A DNA stretch of 27,839 bases from positions 1-27,839 of the forward strand of contig JAFAGM010000119.1 in assembly GCA_023422775.1 (NCBI GenBank). Reading direction: 5' to 3'. The position numbers were made by a program, and so were the translations under genes. The notes under the pieces were generated by a model that ran no database searches, was not told where the DNA came from, and saw nothing but the letters and a program-made list of their open reading frames with translations. Source of the DNA: Pseudomonadota bacterium. Lineage in GTDB: Bacteria > Pseudomonadota > Alphaproteobacteria > Rhizobiales > Xanthobacteraceae. This document shows positions 1-8,398 of this stretch, in pieces. Every line of letters starts with the position of its first letter. Position 1 is the first letter of the stretch.

Positions 1-167
1 GTCGGCGCTATCAGCAGCGCGGAACGGTCGTCTCGCGCCTTGGCCAGCAGCGCGAGCTGATGTTCGCGCGCCGCCCAGCCCCGCGAGGAGAACCAGTCGC
101 GAAACCGGCGCGGCAGCAGGTCGGCCGTTTCCGACGGCGCAGCGGAGAACAGATCGAGCGTCGACAC
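1..167 (-). CDS. Ligase-associated DEXH-box helicase (Lhr family), N-terminal fragment
   Basis: Reading the minus strand from a GTG at 167 gives about 55 codons with no stop, running off the left edge. The translation contains LLPRRFRDWFSSRGWAAREH, then QLALLAKARDDRSALLIAPT, the characteristic start of Lhr-type superfamily 2 helicases. The next residues, off the edge, should be Walker A (GAGKT). This helicase class acts in DNA repair and is often encoded beside an ATP-dependent DNA ligase and an MBL exonuclease; both are at 2785-5480 here. An in-frame TGA at 186-188 limits the start to GTG 167 or TTG 173, and neither has a clear ribosome binding site. Identity is fairly sure from this short stretch, while start and integrity cannot be judged. 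Confidence 0.8.
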   Translation of the reverse strand, partial: MSTLDLFSAAPSETADLLPRRFRDWFSSRGWAAREHQLALLAKARDDRSALLIAP

Positions 168-257
168 GCCCAAGAGGTAGGCGGTTCAGGCGGCTTCGTC
201 GAGGGCCGGAGCCGGGATGGCAGCAGGTGGCAGCGGCCCTCGCCCCCGCCCTCTCCG

Positions 258-344
258 CCGTCATTGCGAGCAGCGCAAGCGACGAAGCAATCCATCTTTC
301 CCCGCGGGGGCAGATGGATTGCTTCGCTTCGCTCGCAATGACGG
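258..344. repeat. Intergenic palindrome, family A, copy 1
   Basis: The arm CCGTCATTGCGAG (258-270) is mirrored by CTCGCAATGACGG (332-344). Inner arms GAAGCAATCCAT and ATGGATTGCTTCG also pair. A second copy lies at 12983-13069. It sits between the Lhr start and the 3' end of the binding-protein gene. The gap 168-376 holds nothing else I recognise. Confidence 0.85.
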
Positions 345-376
345 AGGTCGAGATGGAGGGCAGACGGCCGCCCGTC

Positions 377-1606
377 TTACTCCGTCACCGGCTTGTCGGA
401 AATGTTCCAGTCCTTGCCGTTGAACTCCGAGATGAAGAGCGTCTTCATCGGGGTGTAGTCGTCAGGCGTGTAGCTGAAATTGACGCCGTCGAGGAAATAC
501 GGCGAGTGGAAGCCCGCCAGCGTCGTTGCGTGCTTGAGCACGTTGGCGCGGGTGAGTTCGTTGCCGCAGCGGCGCAGGATCTCCGCCATCGACGCGACCT
601 GGCCATAGCCGGCAAAGGCGATGGTGTTGTCCGGGTCGACCGTTGGCAGATACTTCTTGCGCAGTTCCTCGAACGCCATCACGTCCGGATCCTTTTCGAA
701 GCGCGGCACGCCGACTTCCTTGGCGTAGCGGATCGCGACGATGCCGGTGCAGTTCTCCAGACCGGCGGCGCTGAGGATCGAACGTCCCGTAGATCCCGCG
801 GACAAGAGATGCAGCGGCTTCCAGCCGAGCTCGGCCACCTTGCGGATCGACTGCGACGACGCCTTGCCGGTCGAGATGTTGTAGAACACATCCGCGCCCG
901 ACTTGGAGAGATTGATGAGCTGCGAGTCGACCGTCGGCTCGGTCAGGTCGTAGCTCTGCTCCATGATCACCTTGGCGGTGCCGCCGGCGTCGGCCAGCAC
1001 CTTCTTGAAGGGAGCGAGAAAATCGCGGCCGAAATCGTCGTTCTGGTAGAGGATGCCGACCTTGGCGTTCGGATTTGCCGCGATGACATGCTTGGCGAGG
1101 ATGCGCGCTTCGGTCGGATACAGCGGCAGGCCCGCCATGGTCCATTTGAAGTTCTTCGGGTCGTTCCATTTCGACGCGCCGGTGTTGAGCAGCAGTTGCG
1201 GTACGCCCTTCGAGTTGAGATATTTGTGCACGGCGGTCTGCGGCGCGGTGCCGAGCGAGCCATAGAGCGCCAACACTTCCTCCTGCTCGACCAGCCGCCG
1301 CGTCGCCTCGACGCATTTCGGCGCGCTGTAGCCGTCGTCCATGGTGAAGAACTTCACCTTGCGCCCGTTGATGCCGCCCTTTTCGTTCAGCATCTGGAAA
1401 TAGGCCTCGCCGACACGGCCGAGCACGCCGTAGAGCGAGCCGGGGCCGGAGTGAGGAACCGTCTGTCCGAGCTTGATTTCAGTGTCGCTCGCGCCCGGAT
1501 CGTATTTCTTCTCTTGTGCCCAGACGAAGGGCGCGGGCATCGCGGATGCAAGCACACCGGCAAGCGTGGTGGCGCCGAATTCGCGCCGCGTGATCTTGTT
1601 CTTCAT
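377..1606 (-). CDS. ABC transporter substrate-binding protein, branched-chain amino acid (LivK) type, Tat signal
   Basis: This is a 409-residue periplasmic binding protein of the type I fold (Peripla_BP_6/LivK group), which captures small amino acids or amides for an ABC importer. The N-terminus carries a twin-arginine motif (TRREF) followed by a hydrophobic stretch ending near AQ, so export of the folded protein by Tat is likely. The mature part starts with the usual IKLGQTVPHSGP strand and includes GGINGRKV and the NDDFGRD motif. The start ATG at 1606 is preceded by GGGAGAAACAACA, a good ribosome binding site. No permease or ATPase genes are adjacent, so it is an orphan in this window, as is common in Bradyrhizobium. 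The ligand cannot be told from sequence. Confidence 0.92.
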   Translation of the reverse strand: MKNKITRREFGATTLAGVLASAMPAPFVWAQEKKYDPGASDTEIKLGQTVPHSGPGSLYGVLGRVGEAYFQMLNEKGGINGRKVKFFTMDDGYSAPKCVEATRRLVEQEEVLALYGSLGTAPQTAVHKYLNSKGVPQLLLNTGASKWNDPKNFKWTMAGLPLYPTEARILAKHVIAANPNAKVGILYQNDDFGRDFLAPFKKVLADAGGTAKVIMEQSYDLTEPTVDSQLINLSKSGADVFYNISTGKASSQSIRKVAELGWKPLHLLSAGSTGRSILSAAGLENCTGIVAIRYAKEVGVPRFEKDPDVMAFEELRKKYLPTVDPDNTIAFAGYGQVASMAEILRRCGNELTRANVLKHATTLAGFHSPYFLDGVNFSYTPDDYTPMKTLFISEFNGKDWNISDKPVTE

Positions 1607-1715
1607 TGTTGTTTCTCCCTGATTTGGGAACCTTGATCAGACATTCCGGCGTCAGTGGCAATAGCTCTCATGTCGCATGCAATGCCGCCATACGCGGTGC
1701 GCGTAGCGTCTAGAC

Positions 1716-2642
1716 TCAAGTTTTCGTCGCGACCACGACCAGGCCGGGCACCGGCGTATCGTCTTCGTTGCGGGCGGAGCGGTCTTCCAGCAGGGACAAT
1801 TCGAGGCCGGAAGCCTCGACCGCGGCGCGCACGTAAGCGGCCGAGTGGGCATAGCGAAGTCCCCGGCCGAGAACGACGCCCTCGCCGTGGTGGGTCTCGG
1901 CGGTGAAAGCGAGCAGGCCGCCCGGCGCCAGCACGCGCGCGGCTTCCGCGAGCACGGGGGCGAGATGGGCGACATACACCATCGCGTCCGCAGCAAGAAC
2001 GAGGTCGGCGCTGGCGTCTGCCCTGCCGCGCAGGCCCTGAAGCATGTCTGCGACTTCGAGTTCGGCATAGAGGCCGCCGGTCCGGGCCCGTTCGATCATC
2101 CGCGGCGACAGATCGACGCCGAAAAAATGATCGACCTCCCTGGCAAAGGTGGCGGCGGCGAGCCCGGTGCCGCAACCGAGATCGATCGCACGCCTGAAGA
2201 AGGCCGGCTTCCTCGCGGCCGACCGCACCGACAGCACCGCGCGGAACAACAGCTCCGGCCCACGATAGCCGAGATCGCCGACCAGTGACGATTCGAACCG
2301 CGGCGCGTATTGGTCGAACAGCGTCCGCACATAGGCCTGCGACATGCCGGACAAGGGTGCAGCCCCGAGCCGCATCAGCCGCAGCGCTGCGCCGTGGCGA
2401 TCGCCGGGATCGCTGGCCTGGGCCTCGTGGAACGCTGAAACGGCCGCGTCATGCTCGCCCAGCGCCTCGCGGATGTCGCCGAGCGTGAACCAGGCCGAAG
2501 TGAAATTCGGCGCCAGCTCGATCGCCTGCATCAGGAGGTCGGCGGCGGCCGGCAGATCGCCCTTCAATTGCAGATCGCGCGCGAATTCGAACCGGCGGTC
2601 GGCCATCAGATCGCCGGAGGACAGGAACAGGCGGGCAGTCAT
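1716..2642 (-). CDS. TPR-containing class I SAM-dependent methyltransferase
   Basis: This 308-residue protein has N-terminal tetratricopeptide-like helices (about residues 15-85, including AADLLMQAIELAPNFTSAWF) and a C-terminal Rossmann methyltransferase domain. SAM-binding motif I is AIDLGCGTG (about 152-160), followed by the acidic strand FFGVDLSPRMI. The arrangement matches COG4976, predicted methyltransferases with a TPR repeat; the substrate is unknown. I chose the ATG at 2642 (MTARLFLSSG) over the longest frame (2756) because the extension is poor in conserved character and overlaps an intergenic repeat. An alternative start is 2606 (MADRRF). It is divergent from the exonuclease gene and 109 bp upstream of the binding protein on the same strand. 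Confidence 0.88.
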   Translation of the reverse strand: MTARLFLSSGDLMADRRFEFARDLQLKGDLPAAADLLMQAIELAPNFTSAWFTLGDIREALGEHDAAVSAFHEAQASDPGDRHGAALRLMRLGAAPLSGMSQAYVRTLFDQYAPRFESSLVGDLGYRGPELLFRAVLSVRSAARKPAFFRRAIDLGCGTGLAAATFAREVDHFFGVDLSPRMIERARTGGLYAELEVADMLQGLRGRADASADLVLAADAMVYVAHLAPVLAEAARVLAPGGLLAFTAETHHGEGVVLGRGLRYAHSAAYVRAAVEASGLELSLLEDRSARNEDDTPVPGLVVVATKT

Positions 2643-2710
2643 TTCAGGGACCAGGCTCGTCGCTGCCGGAATCGGACCGGCAATCCAGCAAAGCAAGGAC
2701 TTTTTCAAAA

Positions 2711-2742
2711 GATGGATGCGCGGGTCAAGCCTGTGCATGACG
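2711..2742. repeat. Short palindromic repeat in divergent promoter region
   Basis: ATGCGCGGG-TCAAG-CCTGTGCAT (2716-2738) forms a hairpin with G-T mismatches, flanked by GATGG and GACGG. It looks like a short Bradyrhizobium-type intergenic repeat. It lies in the 142-bp gap between the methyltransferase and the exonuclease. Confidence 0.45.
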
Positions 2743-2784
2743 GCCAGACACCGCACGACTAAACATCGAACCGGGACGGCCTAT

Positions 2785-3831
2785 ATGAAGTGCATGCGCC
2801 CGCAAGACATCCTGATGCCCGCCCCCGCCGGCCTTTGCTGCAGGCCCGGCGGCTTCCATATCGACCCGGTGCGGCCCGTCGAGCGGGCGGTGATCACGCA
2901 CGGCCATTCCGACCATGCCCGGCCCGGCCACGGCGCGGTTCTCGCCACCCGGGAAACGCTCGACATGATGCGCCTGCGCTACGGCGATAACTTCGCCCGC
3001 AGCACGCAGGCAGTGCGCTATGGCGAGGAAATCCAGCTCGGCGATGTCAGGATCAAATTCCATCCCGCCGGCCACGTGCTGGGTTCGGCGCAGATCGCCG
3101 TCACCTGCAAGGATACCTGCATCGTCGCCTCAGGCGACTACAAGGACGCGAGCGACCCGACCTGTGCGCCGTTCGAGGCCGTAGCCTGCGACGTCTTCAT
3201 CACCGAGGCGACGTTCGGCCTGCCGGTGTTTCGCCATGGCAACGCGGCGGACGAGGTGAAGAAGCTGCTGGCCTCGGTCGCGCTGTTTCCGGAACGCGCG
3301 CACCTCGTCGGCGCCTACTCGCTCGGCAAGGCGCAACGGGTGATCGCGCTGTTGCGCGAGGCGGGCTACGACGCGCCGGTGTACCTTCATGGCGCGATGG
3401 AAACGATCACGCATTACTATGAAAGCCGTGGCGTCGCGCTCGGCGAGTTGCGCCCGGTCAGGGGCGTAAAGAAGGCCGACCTCGCCGGCACCATCACACT
3501 GGCGCCGCCGTCGGCCACGTCGGATATCTGGACGCGGCGCTTCCCCGATCCGGTCACGGCGTTTGCCTCGGGCTGGATGCGGGTGCGGGCGCGCGCCCGC
3601 CAGCGCGGCGTCGAACTGCCGCTGGTGATTTCGGATCATGCCGACTGGGACGGCCTCACCGCGACCATCGAGGCCACCGGCGCGGGTGAAGTCTGGGTCA
3701 CGCATGGCCAGGAAGACGCGCTGGTGCACTGGTGCAAGGCGCGCGGGCTCGCCGCGCGGCCGCTCGATCTCGTCGGCTATGGCGACGAGGAGGAAAGCGA
3801 AGCCGTCGCGGCCGATGAGGCCGAGGCATGA
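2785..3831 (+). CDS. Ligase-associated DNA exonuclease (metallo-beta-lactamase fold)
   Basis: This 348-residue protein of the MBL/beta-CASP type is related to SNM1 and CPSF-73 nucleases and annotated in bacteria as ligase-associated DNA exonuclease. The metal-binding signature HGHSDH is at about residues 39-44, preceded by AVIT, and the second motif HPAGHVLGSAQI is at about 93-104. Further conserved sites are ASGDYK and ISDHADWDG. The start ATG at 2785 (MKCMRPQD) is followed by a second ATG at 2794, and either could be used. The gene ends in ATGA shared with the ligase start (3828-3831), so the two are translationally coupled. It probably processes 3' or damaged ends before sealing by the ligase. 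Confidence 0.93.
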   Translation: MKCMRPQDILMPAPAGLCCRPGGFHIDPVRPVERAVITHGHSDHARPGHGAVLATRETLDMMRLRYGDNFARSTQAVRYGEEIQLGDVRIKFHPAGHVLGSAQIAVTCKDTCIVASGDYKDASDPTCAPFEAVACDVFITEATFGLPVFRHGNAADEVKKLLASVALFPERAHLVGAYSLGKAQRVIALLREAGYDAPVYLHGAMETITHYYESRGVALGELRPVRGVKKADLAGTITLAPPSATSDIWTRRFPDPVTAFASGWMRVRARARQRGVELPLVISDHADWDGLTATIEATGAGEVWVTHGQEDALVHWCKARGLAARPLDLVGYGDEEESEAVAADEAEA

Positions 3832-5480
3832 ACCGCTTCGCCGAACTGCTCGATCGCCTCGCCTATGAGCCCGGCCGCAACAACAAGCTGCGGCTGATCA
3901 CGGCCTATTTTCACGACACGCCCGATCCCGACCGCGGCTACGCGCTCGCCGCGTTGACCGGCACGCTCTCGTTCAGGCACGCCAAGCCGGGGCTGATCCG
4001 CGACCTGATTACGGATCGCACCGACCCGGTGCTGTTCGGACTGTCGTATGATTACGTCGGCGATTTATCCGAAACGGTTGCGCTGATGTGGCCGAAGGCC
4101 ACGCTCGCCGGCCACAACAACCCGCCGCCGCCTACCCTCTCCGAGGTCGTCACCACGCTGCGCACGCTCGGCAAGACCGAACTGCCAGGGCAGCTCGCGC
4201 GCTGGCTCGACGAACTCGACGAGACCGGCCGCTGGGCGCTGCTCAAGCTCGTCACCGGCGCGATGCGGATCGGGATCTCGGCGCGGCTTGCCAAGACCGC
4301 GGCGGCCGCACTCGGCGGCAGGGACCCGCACGAGGTCGAGTTGATTTGGCCAGGGCTGGCGCCGCCCTATCTCGACCTGTTCGCCTGGCTGGAAGGCCGC
4401 GGCGACAAGCCGGTCAACCGCGATCCCGCGCCGTTCCGCCCCGTCATGCTGGCCCATGCGATCGAGGATGCGGATTTCGCCAGCCTCGATCCAGGCGATT
4501 TCATTGCGGAATGGAAATGGGACGGCATTCGCGTGCAGGCGGTCTCCGGCTGCGACGATCGCGGCCATCTGCAGGCGCGGCTCTATTCACGCACCGGCGA
4601 GGATATCACGAAAAGCTTTCCCGACCTCGTGCCGTCGCTGCGTCTGTCCGGCGCCATCGACGGCGAACTGCTGGTATTGCGCGAAGGTCGCGTGCAGACG
4701 TTCAACGTGCTGCAGCAGCGGCTGAACCGAAAGATCGTCTCGCCGAAACTGATGAAGGATTTCCCGATCCATCTGCGCGCCTATGACCTGCTCGGCGACG
4801 ACGAAAACGATCTGCGCGAACTGCCGTTTGCCGAGCGTCGCGCGCATCTGGAAAAATTCATCAGGAAGCTGGACGACCCGCGCGTTGACCTGTCGCCAAC
4901 GGTTGCGTTCGATAGCTGGGAAGCACTGATGGCTGCGCGCGCCGATCCCGCCGGCGCCGGAGCAGGCGAGGACGCCGACGCGGTCGAAGGCGTAATGCTG
5001 AAGCGGCGCGACGCGCCCTATCTGCCGGGCCGGCCCAGGGGACAGTGGTGGAAATGGAAGCGCGATCCGCACATCATCGACGCCGTATTGATGTATGCGC
5101 AGCGCGGCCACGGCAAGCGCTCGTCCTATTATTCGGATTACACCTTTGGCGTCTGGACCAATGGCGAGGACGGCGAGCAACTGGTGCCGGTAGGCAAGGC
5201 GTATTTCGGCTTCACCGACGAGGAATTGCTGCAGATCGACCGGTTCGTCCGCCGCAACACCACGGAAAAATTCGGACCCGTGCGCCATGTCGTGCATGAG
5301 CCGGACCAGGGCCTGGTGCTCGAAGTCGCATTCGAGGGGTTGGCGCGCTCGCCACGGCACAAATCCGGCGTCGCGATGCGGTTCCCGCGCATCAGCCGGC
5401 TGCGCTGGGACAAGCCGCCGCGCGAGGCCGACCGGCTGGAGACGCTGGAGTGGATGCTGAAAGACGTGACAGCAGATTAA
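3828..5480 (+). CDS. ATP-dependent DNA ligase
   Basis: This is a 550-residue ATP-dependent ligase of the bacterial repair-type clade that pairs with an MBL exonuclease and Lhr helicase. It has an N-terminal all-alpha DNA-binding domain (residues 1-200, including ATLAGHNNPPPPTLSEVV). The nucleotidyltransferase domain carries motif I EWKWDGIR with the AMP-accepting lysine K230, motif III AIDGELL and motif IV EGVMLKRR. The C-terminal OB-fold contains motif V QWWKWKRDP. All catalytic motifs seen are intact. Its ATG overlaps the exonuclease TGA. It seals nicks during DNA repair and is not the replicative NAD-dependent LigA. The usual third partner, Lhr, lies on the opposite strand at the left edge. 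Confidence 0.95.
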   Translation: MNRFAELLDRLAYEPGRNNKLRLITAYFHDTPDPDRGYALAALTGTLSFRHAKPGLIRDLITDRTDPVLFGLSYDYVGDLSETVALMWPKATLAGHNNPPPPTLSEVVTTLRTLGKTELPGQLARWLDELDETGRWALLKLVTGAMRIGISARLAKTAAAALGGRDPHEVELIWPGLAPPYLDLFAWLEGRGDKPVNRDPAPFRPVMLAHAIEDADFASLDPGDFIAEWKWDGIRVQAVSGCDDRGHLQARLYSRTGEDITKSFPDLVPSLRLSGAIDGELLVLREGRVQTFNVLQQRLNRKIVSPKLMKDFPIHLRAYDLLGDDENDLRELPFAERRAHLEKFIRKLDDPRVDLSPTVAFDSWEALMAARADPAGAGAGEDADAVEGVMLKRRDAPYLPGRPRGQWWKWKRDPHIIDAVLMYAQRGHGKRSSYYSDYTFGVWTNGEDGEQLVPVGKAYFGFTDEELLQIDRFVRRNTTEKFGPVRHVVHEPDQGLVLEVAFEGLARSPRHKSGVAMRFPRISRLRWDKPPREADRLETLEWMLKDVTAD

Positions 5481-5546
5481 CGTTCCACTGCCGCATGGCA
5501 GCCATTGAATGACGCGGGCGGGTTCCCCATGTGCCCCGCCGTGCCG

Positions 5547-5552
5547 TATAAT
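5547..5552 (+). promoter_or_regulatory. Perfect -10 hexamer before the DUF6460-like gene
   Basis: TATAAT matches the sigma-70 -10 consensus exactly, rare in this GC-rich sequence, 26 bases before the ATG at 5578. The -35 region (TTCCCC near 5523) is poor, so this is only a candidate. Confidence 0.3.
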
Positions 5553-5577
5553 GAGCACGACTCGCGAGGAGAAACCG

Positions 5578-5880
5578 ATGCCGAACGACATCAGAGACCT
5601 GCCGGCCAGCAATGACGGCCTGTACCGCTTTCTCGGCGGCTCACCGCTGTCGGTGGCGTTCCGGCTGATCCTGCTGTCGATCCTGGTCGGCGTGGTGCTG
5701 GCCGCGATCGGTTTCGATCCCTGGAACATCCTGTACAGCATCCGCATGCTGTTCCAGCGGCTGTGGGACCTCGGCTTCGACGCCGTCAACTGGCTGTGGC
5801 GCTACTTCCTGCTCGGCGCCGTGATCGTGGTCCCGGTCTGGCTGCTGTCACGGCTGTTCGGCAGCCCGCGCGGCCGATAG
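5578..5880 (+). CDS. Small inner-membrane protein, DUF6460-like
   Basis: This 100-residue protein has two probable membrane segments: about residues 24-46 (VAFRLILLSILVGVVLAAIG) and about 75-92 (FLLGAVIVVPVWLLSRLF). Between them is an amphipathic, tryptophan-rich stretch (WDLGFDAVNWLWRY). I recognise it as a conserved hypothetical family of Rhizobiales (DUF6460 from memory); no function is known. The start at 5578 is preceded by GAGGAGAAACCG, a strong ribosome binding site. It stands alone, 97 bp after the ligase and 82 bp before the MATE transporter. Confidence 0.8.
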   Translation: MPNDIRDLPASNDGLYRFLGGSPLSVAFRLILLSILVGVVLAAIGFDPWNILYSIRMLFQRLWDLGFDAVNWLWRYFLLGAVIVVPVWLLSRLFGSPRGR

Positions 5881-5962
5881 CCCTCACGATGCGGTAGCAG
5901 CCGATGCAATTGCCATTGATCGGCTACGACGGCTCGCCCGGCATGCCCGCCGGGCTCTGAGC

Positions 5963-7300
5963 ATGCATTCGCCCGCAGCTTCTTCCAGGGTCACAACCGC
6001 ACAGGTGTTTGCCATCGCGGGCCCCGCGATGGTCGCGAACCTGACGACCCCGCTGATCGGCATCGTCTCGACCACGGCGATCGGCCGGCTCGGCGACGCC
6101 ACGCTGCTCGGCGGCGTCGCGATGGCGTCGGTGCTGTTCGACTGCATGTTCTGGCTGTTCGGATTCCTGCGCATGAGCACGGTGGCCTTCACCGCGCAAT
6201 CGCTCGGCGCCGGCGAGACCGGCGAATTGCGCGCGATCCTGGTGCGCGGGCTGATCGTCGCGGCGGTGGTCGGCGCGGCGCTGATCGCCTTGCAGGTTCC
6301 GCTCTCCACCATTCTGCTCAACGCGATGGGCGGCAGCGAGGGCGTCACGCACGCGGCCAGGACCTACTTCATCGTCCGGATCTGGTCCGCGCCGCTTGCG
6401 CTGGGCAATTACGTCGTGCTGGGCTGGCTGATCGGACAGGCACGCGCGAAGCTGGCGCTGGGCACGCAGATATCGATCAACCTCATCAACATGGCGGCGA
6501 CCGTGCTGCTGGTGCTGGTGTTCGACTTCGGCATCGCCGGCGCCGCAATCGCCGCGTTGATCGCCGAAGCTGCCGGCCTCACACTCGGCCTGCTGATCGC
6601 GCGCCACCTTTCGAAAGGGCAGTTCGCGGCGTCCCGCGCCCTGCTGTTCGACCGCGCCAAGCTGATGCGCATGCTCGCGGTCAACCGCGACATCATGATC
6701 CGCACGGCGTCACTGATTACGGCGTTCCTGTTCTTCACCGCACAGGGCGCACGCGCCGGTGACACGACGCTCGCAGCCAACGCCGTGCTCAACAATTTTC
6801 TCCTGATCGGTGCCTTCTTCCTCGACGGCCTTGCCAACGCTGCCGAGCAGCTCTGCGGCCGCGCTTACGGCGCCCGCGACAAGCATGCATTCGCCGGCGC
6901 GGTCAGGCTTGTCGTGATGTGGGGGTTCGGCTTTGCGCTGGCGGTCGCCGCCTGCTTCCTGCTGTTCGGGCCTGCGCTGATCGACATGATGACCGCAAGC
7001 GCGGAAATACGCCGCATCGCGCGCGACTACCTGCCGTTCGTGATCTTCGCGCCGCTGCTTGGCGTGTTCGCCTTTGCCTTTGACGGCATCTACATCGGCG
7101 CGACCTGGGCTCGCGACATGCGCAATCTCATGGTGCTGTCGCTGCTGATCTTCCTCACCGCGTGGTTTGCGCTACGCTCGTTCGGCAATGCCGGGCTGTG
7201 GGGCGCGCTGCTGGTGCATTACGCCGCGCGCGGCGGACTGGAGGCGCTGCGCTATCCGGCGCTGTTGAGGAAGTCGTTTACCCGGCCAGCGCAGACGTAG
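5963..7300 (+). CDS. MATE family efflux transporter, DinF subfamily
   Basis: This 445-residue multidrug/toxic-compound extrusion protein has about 12 membrane segments. The N-terminal lobe has IAGPAMVANLTTPLIGIVST and the typical DinF pattern of small residues with LGDATLLGGVA. The second lobe begins near residue 235 (NRDIMIRTASLITAF) and includes AEQLCGRAYGARD, the MATE hairpin found in plant and bacterial DinF-like members. MATE proteins export organic cations or oxidised lipids using H+ or Na+ gradients. The ATG at 5963 has only a weak ribosome binding site. The stop codon TAG (7298-7300) abuts the stop codon of the convergent pyrD with no gap. Confidence 0.93.
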   Translation: MHSPAASSRVTTAQVFAIAGPAMVANLTTPLIGIVSTTAIGRLGDATLLGGVAMASVLFDCMFWLFGFLRMSTVAFTAQSLGAGETGELRAILVRGLIVAAVVGAALIALQVPLSTILLNAMGGSEGVTHAARTYFIVRIWSAPLALGNYVVLGWLIGQARAKLALGTQISINLINMAATVLLVLVFDFGIAGAAIAALIAEAAGLTLGLLIARHLSKGQFAASRALLFDRAKLMRMLAVNRDIMIRTASLITAFLFFTAQGARAGDTTLAANAVLNNFLLIGAFFLDGLANAAEQLCGRAYGARDKHAFAGAVRLVVMWGFGFALAVAACFLLFGPALIDMMTASAEIRRIARDYLPFVIFAPLLGVFAFAFDGIYIGATWARDMRNLMVLSLLIFLTAWFALRSFGNAGLWGALLVHYAARGGLEALRYPALLRKSFTRPAQT

Positions 7301-8398
7301 CTACTTCACCGGCCAATCCTCCGCAGTAATCGTCGCGGCGTCGGCGCCGACGATCTCCGACAGCGAGTCGCGGCCGGTTCGCAGCAAGGTCGAGGCGAGA
7401 TCGTTCTTGATGTCTTCCACCAGGCCGAGGCCCTTGTAGACCAGCGACGAATAGATCTGGATCAGGCTGGCGCCGGCGCGGATTTTCGTCAGCGCGGCGC
7501 CGCCGGTGTCGATGCCGCCGACCCCGATCAGGGGGAACGCGCCCTCGGCGCGCACATAGGTCTCCGCCACCATCCGCGTCGACAGTCGAAACAGCGGCCG
7601 CCCCGACAATCCGCCCTGCTCTCTCGCTCTCGTCTGTTCGCGCAAGGTCAAGGGACGCGCCAGCGTGGTGTTGGCGACGATCATGCCGTCGACGCGGCGC
7701 GAGCGCGCGATCTGCACGACGTCGTCGAGTTCGGCGAGGCCGAGATCCGGCGCGATCTTGAGCAGCACCGGAGAATCACCGGCGTTCCCGCGCACCCGCT
7801 CGCGCGCATCGATCACCTTGGCGAGCAGATCGTCGAGCGCGCCGGACTGCTGCAGATTGCGCAGGCCCGGCGTGTTCGGCGAAGAGACGTTGACGGTGAA
7901 ATAACTCGCGACCGGCGCGAACACCTCGATCAGCCTGACGTAGTCGGCGACGCGGTCGGACGAATCCTTGTTGGCCCCGACATTGACGCCGACGATGCCT
8001 CCCTGATGCGCGCGCGCGGCCAGCCGCCGCAATACCGCTTCGGCCCCGTCATTGTTGAAGCCCATGCGGTTGATGACGGCTTCGTCGCGCTCGAGGCGAA
8101 ACAGGCGCGGCCGCGGATTGCCGCCCTGCGGCTTCGGCGTCACGGTGCCGATTTCGACAAAACCGAAACCCAGCCGCAGCAGCGCGTCCGGCACCTCGGC
8201 GCTCTTGTCGAAGCCCGCCGCCATGCCGATCGGATTGGGAAAATTCAGGCCGAAGGCGCGTACCGCGAGCTTGGGATCGTCGGCGCGCGGCTTGACCGGC
8301 GGCAGCAGCCGCAGGCCCTGAATCGCCATCCGGTGCGCATCCTCCGGATCGAACCAGCGCAGCAGCGGCAGCGAAAAGGCGTCGAAGGCGCGGATCAC
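7301..8398 (-). CDS. pyrD: Quinone-dependent (class 2) dihydroorotate dehydrogenase
   Basis: This 365-residue enzyme oxidises dihydroorotate to orotate in pyrimidine biosynthesis, passing electrons to the membrane quinone pool. It has an N-terminal membrane-associating helix (residues 1-36, LPLLRWFDPEDAHRMA), the FMN-site motif NPIGMAAGFDKSAE (K65), INRMGFNN and the catalytic motif NVSSPNTPGLR with base S173. Class 2 is supported by the N-terminal helix and a serine rather than cysteine base. The GTG at 8398 is chosen because it overlaps the upstream DUF952 stop as GTGA and starts the conserved IRAFDAFSL. A longer open frame to 8704 is overlap with the DUF952 gene. It is probably co-transcribed with DUF952. 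Confidence 0.95.
   Translation of the reverse strand: MIRAFDAFSLPLLRWFDPEDAHRMAIQGLRLLPPVKPRADDPKLAVRAFGLNFPNPIGMAAGFDKSAEVPDALLRLGFGFVEIGTVTPKPQGGNPRPRLFRLERDEAVINRMGFNNDGAEAVLRRLAARAHQGGIVGVNVGANKDSSDRVADYVRLIEVFAPVASYFTVNVSSPNTPGLRNLQQSGALDDLLAKVIDARERVRGNAGDSPVLLKIAPDLGLAELDDVVQIARSRRVDGMIVANTTLARPLTLREQTRAREQGGLSGRPLFRLSTRMVAETYVRAEGAFPLIGVGGIDTGGAALTKIRAGASLIQIYSSLVYKGLGLVEDIKNDLASTLLRTGRDSLSEIVGADAATITAEDWPVK

Noticed and set aside
258..344. CRISPR array
   Set aside because: Only one palindrome with no repeat-spacer periodicity and no cas genes.
227..1636. 469-residue open frame on the plus strand
   Set aside because: It is antisense to the binding-protein gene with no recognisable domain; the minus-strand protein has a signal and a fold.
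5505..5552. TTGAAT as -35 partner of TATAAT at 5547
   Set aside because: The spacing of 36 bases is far too long for a sigma-70 promoter.
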